Assembly: GCF_007273535.1 (NCBI RefSeq)
Contig: NZ_RIBP01000004.1
Span: forward strand, 186,001 to 250,000
Direction: 5' to 3'
DNA from: Niallia circulans
GTDB lineage: Bacteria; Bacillota; Bacilli; Bacillales; Cytobacillaceae
DNA: 64,000 nt
Shown: in pieces, positions 45,660 through 54,795 of the stretch
Layout: every line of letters begins with the position of its first letter
Position numbering within the stretch: position 1 is the stretch's first letter
Translations under genes and position numbers: made by a program
Notes under the pieces: generated by a model
What the model was told of the DNA's origin: nothing
What the model saw: only the letters and a program-made list of their open reading frames with translations
Databases searched by the model: none

Positions 45660-46625
45660 CTAACTTACCCTTATCCTTGGATCTACAATGCCGTATAAAA
45701 TATCAGCTATGAGGTTGCCCAGCAATGTTAAAAACGAAAAGAGCATTAACAATGTTAACAGTACTGGATAGTCTCTCGTACCAACAGATTGAATCATTAG
45801 TTGACCAATCCCCGGGTAAGTGAAAATTGTTTCGGTAATAACTGCACCGCCTATTAATGCAGCGATATCAAATCCTAAAAACGTTACTAGCGGTATCATA
45901 GAATTTCGTAATATATGAACATTATAAATTTTACTTTCATGCGTCCCTTTTGCTCGTGCTGTTCTGACAAAATCCTTTCTGCTGTTTTCGATAATGTCAT
46001 TTCTAAGAAATTGTGTGTAGCTAGCTGTTGCTAATGCACCAAGCACAATCGCTGGTAAAAAAACATGATGAAGCCTGCTCATGTAATATTCAAATGATCC
46101 TTTTATCAATCCTATTCCTACAGAACCATTTGAAGGAAACCAATTTAATTTAAAAGCAAAAAGGTATATAGTAATGACTCCAGCTACAAACGAAGGAATT
46201 GCCAGTCCAATATAGTTTATACCTGCAATCAGGTTGTCCCGAATTGTATAAGGTTTTCTTCCAGAAATCATCCCGAAAGTAAAGGCAAGAATATACGTAA
46301 TAATTAGAGCGGTGATTCCAAGGAAGATTGTATTTGGCAGCCGTTCCGTAATGAGATCTGATACATCTATTTTATATCGGGTTGATGTACCAAAATCGCC
46401 TTTCATAAAATCTGTCACCCAGCGAAAATATTGCACATATTCAGGATCATTGTAGCCAAGCTTTTCTCTCATTTCAGCTATATATTGAGGATCTGTATTA
46501 TTAGGATCAATCTCTCCACTGAGGGAATCCCCTGGCATTAATTTCGCCAGGGAGAATACCACAACAGAAGTAAGGAGCAACATTGGTATCATGCCTAATA
46601 TTCTTCGCAATGTATATTTCAACAT
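45660..46625 (-). CDS. appB: oligopeptide ABC transporter permease AppB
   Basis: 321 residues, six transmembrane helices. The N-terminus MLKYTLRRILGMIPMLLLTSVVVFSLAKLMPGD and the EAA loop DFVRTARAKGTHESKIYNVHILRNSM fit the DppB/OppB permease family; the insert after PGD is longer than in OppB. AAGGAGAAGAG precedes the ATG. Fourth gene of appDFABC. Confidence 0.93.
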   Translation of the reverse strand: MLKYTLRRILGMIPMLLLTSVVVFSLAKLMPGDSLSGEIDPNNTDPQYIAEMREKLGYNDPEYVQYFRWVTDFMKGDFGTSTRYKIDVSDLITERLPNTIFLGITALIITYILAFTFGMISGRKPYTIRDNLIAGINYIGLAIPSFVAGVITIYLFAFKLNWFPSNGSVGIGLIKGSFEYYMSRLHHVFLPAIVLGALATASYTQFLRNDIIENSRKDFVRTARAKGTHESKIYNVHILRNSMIPLVTFLGFDIAALIGGAVITETIFTYPGIGQLMIQSVGTRDYPVLLTLLMLFSFLTLLGNLIADILYGIVDPRIRVS

Positions 46626-46665
46626 GTAACTCTCTTCTCCTTATTTTAAAATCTATTAGTCTGTT

Positions 46666-48360
46666 TTATTGCTGAATCCACCATTCGTTTGGTCTGTTTT
46701 TTCCTGAAACATCAAATGTCACACCTTGAACACGTTTATTAAGAGCCATCACTTCATCAAGTTCAGCTACAGGAAGTGCAGGCAATTCCTCCATAAATTG
46801 TTTCTGCCATTCTACATACAGCTCTTTACGTTTTTCTTGATCAGTACCGACAATGCTAACATCTAAAGCGTCATCCAATAATTTATCGCTCTTCTCACTT
46901 ACCCATCTTGAGTAATTCCATAGAGCATCAGATCTCCACAAGCCAGATGGATCTGGATCTGTCCCAGTAGACCAGCCGCCAAAGAAGACTTCAATGGACT
47001 TATCAGCTTTTTCAATTTGATCATAATAAAGATTAACATCTGTCATGCTAAGTTCAGTTTTTAAACCGACCTCTTCCCAATATTGAACAATCGCTTGTGC
47101 ACGAGTTTCGAATGTCGGGTTATTTGTTGCGTAATGCGAGAATTTAACTGTAAAAGGATCTCCATTTGGATCTTCTCTGAAACCATCGCCATCTATATCT
47201 TTATATCCAGCTTCATCAAGCAAGGACTTTGCCTTTTCTGGATCATACTTAAATTGTTCTAATTCACTGTTGTCAGCTGAAATCCAGTGATTAGATGGTA
47301 CTGGTGTATTAACAGTCTTACCTACACCATAAAAGAAGGCTTCATTCCATTCATCTCTATTCATTGCATAATACATAGCTTGACGCAGTTTTAGATCCTG
47401 ATATTTAGGTTCATTCATAACGTTTTTGCTTCCATCCCAAGTTCCTAATCTAAAGCCAATATAGTAATAAGACAAACCAGGATATTGTTCGATTTTCACG
47501 TTATCCAATGCCTCGATATCTGCCTTAATGCTAGGATGGAATGCAGTCATATCTAATGTATTATTTTGCAATTCACCAATTGTTAAAGAAGGATCGATTA
47601 CTTTAAGAACCACTCCATCTAAGTGAGGCTTGCCATTGAAATAGTCATCAAATCTTTCAAATTCGACCGATTCGCCTGGAACAATATTTTTAACTTTGAA
47701 TGGCCCTAATCCAACAGGTTTTGTTCTTACTTGCTCTGAACTCGCCATGTCTTTAACAGCAATTCCTTCAAATTCCTTTGCAGGCATTGCATATGTCCAT
47801 ACGTTTTCCAAGTTGTTAACTCTTGCTTTGTCAAATGTAATTTCAATGTTGTAATCATCAATTATTTTAATTCCTGAAATGCTGTCGGCAGAGCCGTCAT
47901 GATATGCAGGAGCTCCCTCAATTGTTTGGACATTTGTGTATCGTGGTCCATCATAGTCTTTGTCTGCAAGTGTTTCTAACGCAAAAACCCAGTCATTAAC
48001 AGTAAGCTCTTCCCCGTTATGCCATTTAACGCCTTCTTTAAAGGTAAATGTATACACCTTGTTATCCTCTGTTTTCCAAGATGCAATATTTGGCTGTGGC
48101 TTAAGGTTTTCATCATAATCTATTAAGCTTTCATCAAAAAACTCCATTACTTCAGCATCTGTTGCATTAGCGTAAAATGACCAGTTAAACAAACCCTCTG
48201 GAGCAGAATCAAGTGAATAAACAAGAGTTCCACCATCCTGTGGTTCGCCTGTTGCATTCCCTTCATTTGTAGAGGTCTTTTCTCCATCACCACTGCAAGC
48301 TGCCAGAAAAGCAGACAAAATTAACATGAAAGCAGTTAAGACAATCCAATTCTTTTTCAT
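46666..48360 (-). CDS. appA: oligopeptide-binding lipoprotein AppA
   Basis: 564 residues, SBP family 5, with the lipobox LAAC (Cys22). Family segments include VYTFTFKEGVKWHNGEELTVNDWVFALETLAD and LRQAMYYAMNRDEWNEAF. It binds peptides outside the cell for the AppBC channel. The frame is intact throughout; in the B. subtilis 168 lab strain appA carries a frameshift. GGGGGAGG precedes the ATG. Third gene of appDFABC. Confidence 0.93.
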   Translation of the reverse strand: MKKNWIVLTAFMLILSAFLAACSGDGEKTSTNEGNATGEPQDGGTLVYSLDSAPEGLFNWSFYANATDAEVMEFFDESLIDYDENLKPQPNIASWKTEDNKVYTFTFKEGVKWHNGEELTVNDWVFALETLADKDYDGPRYTNVQTIEGAPAYHDGSADSISGIKIIDDYNIEITFDKARVNNLENVWTYAMPAKEFEGIAVKDMASSEQVRTKPVGLGPFKVKNIVPGESVEFERFDDYFNGKPHLDGVVLKVIDPSLTIGELQNNTLDMTAFHPSIKADIEALDNVKIEQYPGLSYYYIGFRLGTWDGSKNVMNEPKYQDLKLRQAMYYAMNRDEWNEAFFYGVGKTVNTPVPSNHWISADNSELEQFKYDPEKAKSLLDEAGYKDIDGDGFREDPNGDPFTVKFSHYATNNPTFETRAQAIVQYWEEVGLKTELSMTDVNLYYDQIEKADKSIEVFFGGWSTGTDPDPSGLWRSDALWNYSRWVSEKSDKLLDDALDVSIVGTDQEKRKELYVEWQKQFMEELPALPVAELDEVMALNKRVQGVTFDVSGKNRPNEWWIQQ

Positions 48361-48390
48361 TTTTGTTCCTCCCCCTTAAAAACTCTTTTT

Positions 48391-49404
48391 TTAATATAGA
48401 TGGCAAGCTACTTTATGTAATGGTTTCACCTCCTTTAAAACAGGCTTTATCTCTTTACATTCTGCCTTGGCAAAAGGACATCTTGGATGAAACGTGCAGC
48501 CTGATGGTGGGTTAATCGGACTTGGTACATCGCCTTCTAAAATAATTCGCCTTTTCTTTTTTCTAGGATCCGGTTCTGGTATTGCTGAAATTAAGGCTTG
48601 AGTATATGGATGCAGTGGCGCTTCGTACATCCCCTCTTTATTTGCTATTTCAACCAAATTCCCCAAGTACATAACGCCAATTTGGTCACTCATATGCTTA
48701 ACGACACTTAAATCATGGGCGATGAATAAAAAGGTTAAATCAAACTCCGCCTGCAATTGTTTTAAGAGATTTAACACCTGTGACTGTACAGATACATCGA
48801 GGGCAGAAACCGGTTCATCTGCTATAATCAGCTTTGGCTTCAGCGCAAGTGCTCTCGCAATACCAATCCTTTGCCTTTGTCCTCCTGAAAATTCATGTGC
48901 ATACTTATAATAAGCATCCGTTGGTAATCCTACCTTTGTTAGCAGGTCCATTACTTCTGTTTGTAATTCGGTCTTCGATTTATTTTTATAATAGTTTCTT
49001 AAAGGCTCGGCAATTATATCACCTACCATCTGCATAGGGTTAAGAGAAGCATATGGATCCTGAAAGACCATTTGCACATCCTTACGAATCTCTCGCAATG
49101 ATTTTCCCTTTAATTCAGTTATATCCTTATTATCAAAAAGAATATTGCCCTCATAAGGGTTTAAGAAGCGTAATATCGTTCTCCCTGTCGTCGATTTACC
49201 GCAACCCGATTCACCAACTAACCCAAATGTTTCCCCTTTTTTGATTGCAAACGAGACTCCGTCAACTGCTTTAACATGTGCTACTGTTTTACCAAAGAAG
49301 CCTGCTTTAACAGGAAAGTAGGTTTTTAACCCGTTCACTTGCAAAATTGTTTCCTGATCTTGATCTCTTTTTACTTCGTTCGTAACTGCTGAATTTTTGG
49401 TCAT
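48391..49404 (-). CDS. appF: oligopeptide ABC transporter ATP-binding protein AppF
   Basis: 337 residues from the ATG at 49404, which overlaps the appD stop (TGATG) and follows AAGGAG by ten bases; a GTG just before is the alternative. Walker [10 protein letters not shown] (64-72), signature [15 protein letters not shown], Walker B LIIADEP, H-loop IAHDLSVV. The C-terminal cluster GCTFHPRCPFAKAEC has the cysteines typical of Opp/Dpp ATPases that may hold an iron-sulfur cluster; OppF in this window lacks it. Confidence 0.93.
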   Translation of the reverse strand: MTKNSAVTNEVKRDQDQETILQVNGLKTYFPVKAGFFGKTVAHVKAVDGVSFAIKKGETFGLVGESGCGKSTTGRTILRFLNPYEGNILFDNKDITELKGKSLREIRKDVQMVFQDPYASLNPMQMVGDIIAEPLRNYYKNKSKTELQTEVMDLLTKVGLPTDAYYKYAHEFSGGQRQRIGIARALALKPKLIIADEPVSALDVSVQSQVLNLLKQLQAEFDLTFLFIAHDLSVVKHMSDQIGVMYLGNLVEIANKEGMYEAPLHPYTQALISAIPEPDPRKKKRRIILEGDVPSPINPPSGCTFHPRCPFAKAECKEIKPVLKEVKPLHKVACHLY

Positions 49405-50432
49405 CACACATCCACTCCTTCCCTCGGCTTGCCTTGGTCATAAAGCAGGCAGGATACTTCATGTCCATCTTTGAGGCTTGCCAGGATTGGTGTTATGTAT
49501 TTGCATTCTGGCATTGCCATTGGGCAGCGCTCGGCAAATCGACAGCCAGCTTCTGGCATATTTTTCAGGGATGGGACGATGCCGCTGATAGAGCTAAGCA
49601 GCTCGACTTCCTCGTCCATTTTTGGAATAGCTTCCATTAGCAGCTTTGTATAGGGATGCTTTGGGTCATAAAACAATGTATCGACATCTGTCTTTTCGAC
49701 GATTTTGCCCGCATACATAACAATGACTTCATCGCACATTTCAGCCACAACCCCTAAATCATGGGTAATAAGGATAACTGACATGTTGTTTTCTTCTTGG
49801 ATTTCTTTCATAAGCTCAAGGATTTGGGCTTGGACTGTTACATCAAGTGCGGTTGTTGGTTCGTCAGCAATCAAGAGTTTGGGCTGGCAGGCGATTGCAA
49901 TTGCTATCATTACCCTTTGACGCATACCGCCTGAAAGCTGATGTGGATATTCATCGACAAGTTTTTCTGGTCTTGATATCCCGACGCTTTTTAATAGTTC
50001 AATGCTTTTTTGTCTTGCCTGTTTTTTTGTTATTTTGTGGTGGTTCAGCAAAACCTCCATCAATTGAAAGCCAATGGTGAAAACAGGGTTTAACGAGGTC
50101 ATTGGTTCTTGAAATATCATGGAGATGTCATTTCCTCTAATATTATTAATCTCTTTATCTTCCATTGTTTCCAGGTGAACTCCATCAAAGAGAATTTCGC
50201 CTGAGCGAATGTTCCCAGCACCTTTTGGGAGGAGCTTCATTATGGAAAGGCTAAGCACGGATTTCCCGCAGCCGGATTCTCCAACAATGCCAACAATTTG
50301 ACGCGGCTTTACTTGGAAGGAAACATTATCGACTGCATTGTACAGTTTCCCATCAATAGAAAAGGAAGTTTCTAGGTTCTTTACCTCTAGCAAGTTGTTA
50401 ATGCTTGTCGCAGAAGAAGTATTACCGTTCAT
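49404..50432 (-). CDS. appD: oligopeptide ABC transporter ATP-binding protein AppD
   Basis: 342 residues. Walker [10 protein letters not shown] (51-59), signature [16 protein letters not shown], Walker B LLIADEP, H-loop ITHDLGVV. The C-terminal cysteine cluster is [21 protein letters not shown] precedes the ATG. First gene of the appDFABC operon; the upstream 170 bases should hold its promoter, but no strong -35/-10 pair stands out. Confidence 0.93.
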   Translation of the reverse strand: MNGNTSSATSINNLLEVKNLETSFSIDGKLYNAVDNVSFQVKPRQIVGIVGESGCGKSVLSLSIMKLLPKGAGNIRSGEILFDGVHLETMEDKEINNIRGNDISMIFQEPMTSLNPVFTIGFQLMEVLLNHHKITKKQARQKSIELLKSVGISRPEKLVDEYPHQLSGGMRQRVMIAIAIACQPKLLIADEPTTALDVTVQAQILELMKEIQEENNMSVILITHDLGVVAEMCDEVIVMYAGKIVEKTDVDTLFYDPKHPYTKLLMEAIPKMDEEVELLSSISGIVPSLKNMPEAGCRFAERCPMAMPECKYITPILASLKDGHEVSCLLYDQGKPREGVDV

Positions 50433-50551
50433 TTTGCACCTCTTACATATTGAGACTTTTTTGACATTTTATTCGTTTTGTTAAAAAACTATTACAAATT
50501 TATTAGTTTTAATATTTTCTCTTGGAATTTTTTTCTGAACTTATTTACAAA

Positions 50552-50585
50552 TAAAAAAAGAAACCCTTTACTGACAAGGTTTCTT
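50552..50585 (-). terminator. terminator after yjaZ
   Basis: AAGAAACC and GGTTTCTT form an 8-bp stem with a 12-base loop. A7 on the plus strand serves as the U-tract. It separates yjaZ from the app operon. Confidence 0.7.
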
Positions 50586-50602
50586 CCATTTTTTTAATGT
50601 AT

Positions 50603-51361
50603 TCACACTAAAAACTTTTCACTTTCCAAATTAAAATATGCTTTTTCAGAAAAGCTTTTTTGTTTTTTAAATTTTGTAATCAGGTAAAATCCATAACAAT
50701 ATCCTAGCATGTCTGGATATTTTCCCAAGCCAAATAACAAGGCATCGTGCACATAATTGCTTTTATTAACGTCGAGGTTATCTTTCAAATATTTGCTCCA
50801 GTACTCTTCCAGCTCTTCTTCTTTATATTTATGACACCAGTCAGCATTGTATTTCTCTCCACAGTGCATTTTTACGGAATGCTCTGCAAGCCCTTCGATA
50901 ATAATGGAGTCTAACAGACTATAATCGTCAATAGCCTTCTTTTGATAATGTATTCGGCATACATGATGATATTCATGAATGAACAATGCTTCCAATTCTT
51001 TTTCGTCCTCGATATCTCCAATAAAAAGAAACAGCATATCAGTAAATGACAAGCCTGATTTGTTATCATTACCCCTGTTAGACTGATTAAAAGGAAAAAT
51101 ATAAATCGGGATATCAGGACCATTCCATAGCTTTTTGTATTTCTTAAAAAATTTATCACACTTTGCCCATACATCCTCTTTCACAAGAGAAGTATAAACT
51201 TCCTTCGTTTTCCGTGATGGCTTATACATACCAAAATTGGCTAAATGCTGATAAACCTTTCTTGGAGGCTCACCCTCAAAGGTTCCCTTCAGCTCTTCAC
51301 AAATTGAGACTGGTTTATTAAATTTCTCATCTAGCCATTCCCTCGTGTTGACTATCCCAAT
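50603..51361 (-). CDS. yjaZ: YjaZ-like DUF2268 predicted Zn-protease
   Basis: 252 residues if translation begins at the ATT codon at 51361. The first ATG in frame (51229) would give 208 residues and cut off a conserved-looking start (IGIVNTREWLDEKFNKPVSICEELKG...RKVYQHLANFGMYKPS). From the upstream TAA stop to 51229 there is no ATG, GTG or TTG in frame, but AAAAGGGGG lies six bases before the ATT. The zinc motif HEYHH with a downstream Glu in IIEGLAEH marks a DUF2268 peptidase. Between fabF and app as in B. subtilis. Activity unknown. Confidence 0.75.
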   Translation of the reverse strand: MGIVNTREWLDEKFNKPVSICEELKGTFEGEPPRKVYQHLANFGMYKPSRKTKEVYTSLVKEDVWAKCDKFFKKYKKLWNGPDIPIYIFPFNQSNRGNDNKSGLSFTDMLFLFIGDIEDEKELEALFIHEYHHVCRIHYQKKAIDDYSLLDSIIIEGLAEHSVKMHCGEKYNADWCHKYKEEELEEYWSKYLKDNLDVNKSNYVHDALLFGLGKYPDMLGYCYGFYLITKFKKQKSFSEKAYFNLESEKFLV

Positions 51362-51460
51362 TAAAATCCCCCTTTTCCCTTCACCAGAAACAGAATATAT
51401 GGTTAGTTTATGTTATTCTAATTTTTTGTGTGTTAATACAAATGACTTGGAAATGTACTC

Positions 51461-51492
51461 AAAAAAAAACTCTGCACAGCTTATGCAGAGTT
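51461..51492 (-). terminator. terminator after the perR-like transcript
   Basis: AACTCTGCA and TGCAGAGTT make a 9-bp stem with a short loop. The plus-strand A9 is the U-tract on the minus strand, and T7 follows on the plus strand. It starts seven bases past the tiny zinc-ribbon gene. Confidence 0.85.
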
Positions 51493-51498
51493 TTTTTG

Positions 51499-51630
51499 TT
51501 ACATAATTTTCTTTCGTTTATCAACAATCATCTTAAAGCCGCAGCCGCAAATGATGGAATGCTTCAGCCTTTGCAGCGGCTGTTTACAGACAGGGCAATC
51601 CTGCTGCACTTTTTGTTTATTTTTGTTCAC
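51499..51630 (-). CDS. 43-residue zinc-ribbon peptide coupled to the PerR-like gene
   Basis: From a GTG at 51630 the frame encodes a basic 43-residue peptide with CPVC (residues 12-15) and CGCG (28-31), a compact zinc-ribbon pattern. The GTG lies inside the last codons of the upstream regulator, and the frames overlap by 14 bases, so translation could be coupled. I see no strong ribosome site of its own. A terminator follows at once, keeping both genes in one transcript. The frame is open further upstream, but that part overlaps the regulator and looks non-coding. Function unknown. Confidence 0.45.
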   Translation of the reverse strand: MNKNKQKVQQDCPVCKQPLQRLKHSIICGCGFKMIVDKRKKIM

Positions 51631-52039
51631 AATTGCTGCATGTTCCGTAGAACTGGAGGTTATGGGAACTAATGTTGAATTTTGAGATGGATTGGGCAAA
51701 TACTTCAACCTCCTTTAGTGCTGGATACCAAACATCTACCATTTCACCGCATTCACTGCAGACGATATGATAGTGATCTTCCTTTTTCCATTCATACTTG
51801 CTTAAAGATTCACCAAACTGAATTTCTTTCACTAACCCTAATTCACAAAATAAATTGATATTATTATAAACTGTTGTGATACTTACAGATGGCATGGACT
51901 CATTCAGCAGTTGGTATAACTCCTCAACTGTCCAATGCTTGTTTCCTTTTGACAGAATATTTATTAGTTCGTGCCTTTGAGGTGTTAAGCGGATATTTTT
52001 CTCTTTTAATGACTGCACTGCATTTTCAATACTTAACAT
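51617..52039 (-). CDS. Fur-family regulator, PerR-like
   Basis: 140 residues. Winged-helix DNA-binding part with LTPQRHELINIL and SITTVYNNINLF. Metal-site residues are His35, Glu83, His89, His91 (EDHYH) and Asp102, and structural zinc cysteines are Cys94, 97, 134 and 137. Overall it resembles PerR, but the residue equivalent to B. subtilis PerR Asp85 is Glu83, as in Fur. It may therefore respond to metal more than to peroxide. AAAGGAGG precedes the ATG. A 7-1-7 box upstream suggests autoregulation. B. subtilis has no such gene at this place. Confidence 0.85.
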   Translation of the reverse strand: MLSIENAVQSLKEKNIRLTPQRHELINILSKGNKHWTVEELYQLLNESMPSVSITTVYNNINLFCELGLVKEIQFGESLSKYEWKKEDHYHIVCSECGEMVDVWYPALKEVEVFAQSISKFNISSHNLQFYGTCSNCEQK

Positions 52040-52194
52040 ATAATCCTCCTTTGCTAAACGAAGCGATGGTAAAGTGAAAATCCGTCTAACCTAATGAGAA
52101 AAGACTGGATTTTTAAGGAAACGCTTTCTTTGTTTAAAAATGAAGCATTTCCTACTATTTATTTGCTCACAAAAACTTCAATACTCTATATTTA

Positions 52195-52222
52195 ATTATA
52201 TACATTTTTTAATTATAGTCAA
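52195..52222 (-). promoter_or_regulatory. SigA promoter of the PerR-like gene
   Basis: On the minus strand TTGACT (52222-52217) and TATAAT (52200-52195) are separated by 16 bases. This is a near-consensus vegetative promoter, about 150 bases upstream of the ATG. Confidence 0.65.
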
Positions 52223-52229
52223 TTTTAAT

Positions 52230-52244
52230 TTATAATAATTATCA
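52230..52244. promoter_or_regulatory. 7-1-7 PerR/Fur-type box
   Basis: TTATAATAATTATCA matches the PerR box TTATAATnATTATAA at 13 of 14 defined positions and the Fur box TGATAATnATTATCA also at 13 of 14. It lies eight bases upstream of the -35 of the PerR-like gene, so it is likely an autoregulatory site. Confidence 0.6.
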
Positions 52245-52249
52245 ATAAG

Positions 52250-52284
52250 AAAAAGACCAACCGGTTAAGTGGTTGGTCTTTTTT
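52250..52284 (-). terminator. terminator after fabHA-fabF
   Basis: AAAAGACCAACC and GGTTGGTCTTTT form a 12-bp perfect stem with an 8-base loop, T-rich on both strands. It lies 17 bases past the fabF stop. Confidence 0.9.
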
Positions 52285-52300
52285 CATGTTCACTTTTTGC

Positions 52301-53539
52301 TTACTGGTATTTCTTGAAGATTATTGTTGCATTATGTCCACCGAAGCCTAATGAATTACTCATTGCTACGTTTACTTCTTGTTTTCTATGCTGATTAACC
52401 ACATAGTCCAAATCACAATCTGGATCTGGTGTTTCGTAATTGATTGTTGGAGGAATGACACTGTCTTTAATTGACAGGACACTGAAAATCGCTTCTACTC
52501 CGCCTGCAGCTCCCAGTAGATGTCCTGTCATTGATTTTGTTGAGCTGACAGGTAATTTATATGCATGGTCACCGAAAACTTCTTTAATTGCCATTGTTTC
52601 GAATTTGTCATTATAAGCCGTGCTTGTTCCATGAGCATTAAGATAAGAAACATCCTCAGGATTTAAGCCTGCATCATTAATTGCCATTTTCATCGCACGT
52701 GCGCCGCCTTCTCCGCCTGGTGCTGGTGAAGTGATATGGTATGCGTCTCCTGTTGAGCCGTATCCGACGATTTCTGCGTAGATTTTTGCTCCTCTTGCAA
52801 GTGCATGCTCTAGTTCTTCCAATACGACAATACCTGCACCCTCACCAATAACAAAGCCGTCACGATTTGCATCAAACGGTCTGCTTGCTGTTTTTGGATC
52901 TGGATTTGTTGAAAGTGCTGTATTTGCACAGAACCCTGCAACAGACATTTTCGTTATTGGCGCTTCAGCACCTCCAGAAATCATCGCATCAGCATCACCG
53001 CGCTGAATAACTTTAAATGCATCTCCGATAGAGTTTGTACCAGTAGCACAAGCTGTTACCGTACAAGAGTTTACCCCTCTTGCACCAAGAGTGATGGAAA
53101 CTTGTCCTGTTGCCATATCGGGAATAAGCATTGGCACGAAGAACGGACTCACGCGCTTATAGCCTCTCTTTTGAAAGATTTCATATTGGTTTTCGAATGT
53201 TTCCATTCCGCCGATTCCAGAACCAATCCAAACACCAATTCGTGCAGAGTTTTCATCCGTTATTTGCAGGTCTGCATCTTTAACAGCCATTAACGAAGCT
53301 GCCAGAGCATATTGCGTAAAGCGGTCCATCTTTCTTGCGTCTTTTTTATCCATGAATTCTTCTGGATTGAAATCAGTAATTTCAGCTGCTACTTTGGCAG
53401 GATATTCATCTGCATTAATTCTAGTAAGCGGCCCAACACCAGAAACTCCATTCACGATATTTTCCCATGTTTTTTCAGCATCATTACCAACCGGTGTTAC
53501 TGCACCAATACCTGTAACGACTACTCTTCTATTACTCAT
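52301..53539 (-). CDS. fabF: beta-ketoacyl-ACP synthase II
   Basis: 412 residues, normal length. Active-site Cys164 in [12 protein letters not shown]; the two histidines are in [12 protein letters not shown] and [15 protein letters not shown]. It condenses acyl-ACP with malonyl-ACP in fatty-acid elongation. AAAGGAG precedes the ATG. It follows fabHA by 61 bases and should be in the same FapR-controlled operon, as in B. subtilis. Confidence 0.96.
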   Translation of the reverse strand: MSNRRVVVTGIGAVTPVGNDAEKTWENIVNGVSGVGPLTRINADEYPAKVAAEITDFNPEEFMDKKDARKMDRFTQYALAASLMAVKDADLQITDENSARIGVWIGSGIGGMETFENQYEIFQKRGYKRVSPFFVPMLIPDMATGQVSITLGARGVNSCTVTACATGTNSIGDAFKVIQRGDADAMISGGAEAPITKMSVAGFCANTALSTNPDPKTASRPFDANRDGFVIGEGAGIVVLEELEHALARGAKIYAEIVGYGSTGDAYHITSPAPGGEGGARAMKMAINDAGLNPEDVSYLNAHGTSTAYNDKFETMAIKEVFGDHAYKLPVSSTKSMTGHLLGAAGGVEAIFSVLSIKDSVIPPTINYETPDPDCDLDYVVNQHRKQEVNVAMSNSLGFGGHNATIIFKKYQ

Positions 53540-53600
53540 GTTTACAATCTCCTTTGTTTGTACGTTCTTTTATAGGATGTAAATTATTCTTTTTAATGGA

Positions 53601-54539
53601 TTATTTACCCCAGCGAAGTGCGATTGCGCCCCATGTCAAACCGCCGCCAAAGCCTACTAGTACGATAACATCATCATCTTTGATTTTACCTGCTTCATAC
53701 TCTTCCACAAGTGAGATTGGAATGGACGCAGCACTTGTATTTCCGTATTTATGGACTGTTTTCGACATTTTTTCTTCTGGAAGATTCAAACGCTGTCTGG
53801 ATGCCTCCATTATTCTAATATTCGCTTGATGCGGAATCAGGAAGTCAACATCCTCTTTTGATAGACCAGCTTTAACTAATACGTTCTCACTGCTTTCACC
53901 CATTTGACGAACAGCAAATTTGAAAACCTCTCTGCCATTCATTTGGATAAAGTCATCATTATCCTGGAAAAGATGCTTGCCGCCAGAACCATCAGCGCCT
54001 AGTTCAAATGAAAGGATACCTCGCCCTTCTGACACTTGTCCTAAAACGACAGCTCCTCCACCATCTCCAAAAAGCACTGCTGTATTGCGGTCTTCCCAGT
54101 TAGTTATCTTAGAAAGCTTTTCCACTCCAACAACAAGAGCATATTTATATGCACCATTGTCAATGAACTGTTTAGCTGTAACCATGCCGTACATAAATCC
54201 GGCACATGCAGCACTTAGATCCATTGCTGCAGCTTTCACGCAGCCAAGACGTTCTTGCAGCATACATGCTACTGTTGGAAACGGCTGATCTGGTGTTACT
54301 GTCGCCACCAAAATCAAGTCTATATCCTCTGGGCTGATGTTTGCATTCTCTATCGCCTTTTTTGCTGCTTCATATGCTATATCAGAAGTATTTGTATTAT
54401 CATCTGCAATTCTTCTCTCTTCAATGCCTGTACGTGTACGAATCCATTCATCATTCGTATCAACCATTTTCTCTAAATCAAAATTTGTCAATATTTTTTC
54501 AGGCAGTGCACGACCAAGGCCAATAATTCCTGTACTCAA
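53601..54539 (-). CDS. fabHA: beta-ketoacyl-ACP synthase III
   Basis: 312 residues. Catalytic Cys112 is in [12 protein letters not shown]; His and Asn are in IPHQANIRI and [11 protein letters not shown]. It starts fatty-acid synthesis by joining a short acyl-CoA, often branched in Bacillus, to malonyl-ACP. The start is TTG at 54539 with AAAGGAG nine bases upstream; no nearby ATG fits. A FapR-like site lies about 110 bases upstream. Confidence 0.95.
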   Translation of the reverse strand: MSTGIIGLGRALPEKILTNFDLEKMVDTNDEWIRTRTGIEERRIADDNTNTSDIAYEAAKKAIENANISPEDIDLILVATVTPDQPFPTVACMLQERLGCVKAAAMDLSAACAGFMYGMVTAKQFIDNGAYKYALVVGVEKLSKITNWEDRNTAVLFGDGGGAVVLGQVSEGRGILSFELGADGSGGKHLFQDNDDFIQMNGREVFKFAVRQMGESSENVLVKAGLSKEDVDFLIPHQANIRIMEASRQRLNLPEEKMSKTVHKYGNTSAASIPISLVEEYEAGKIKDDDVIVLVGFGGGLTWGAIALRWGK

Positions 54540-54645
54540 AGCTGTCAGCTCCTTTAATATGTTCCGATTATACTTTATTTGCTTGCCAAATGAAAAATGA
54601 AAGGCATTTTTATCTGCAATTACATCTTATATATTATTATCAATT

Positions 54646-54664
54646 ATTATGACTTGGTACTAAT
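54646..54664. promoter_or_regulatory. FapR-like operator upstream of fabHA-fabF
   Basis: ATTATGAC-TTG-GTACTAAT has one perfect and one 6-of-8 half-site, the same 8-3-8 layout as the fabI site at 16286-16304. A possible promoter on the minus strand (TTGTTA, 15 bases, CATAAT) overlaps it. Confidence 0.6.
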
Positions 54665-54795
54665 TTTAACAAATTTCTCCTATAGTATGCAACTTTTTTT
54701 CACTTTATAAGCGCCTGTCTAAACAACTTTTCTTTATCAAACATAAGATAATTACAAAGCAGCTATAGATATGCATTAAAGGGGGGAGAACGGAA

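Noticed and set aside
51631..51708. Upstream extension of the zinc-ribbon frame
   Set aside because: It lies wholly inside the PerR-like coding sequence in another frame and has no ribosome site; only the part after the overlap looks protein-like.
54540..54795. comZ downstream of med
   Set aside because: No frame of suitable size or sequence on the minus strand in this gap.
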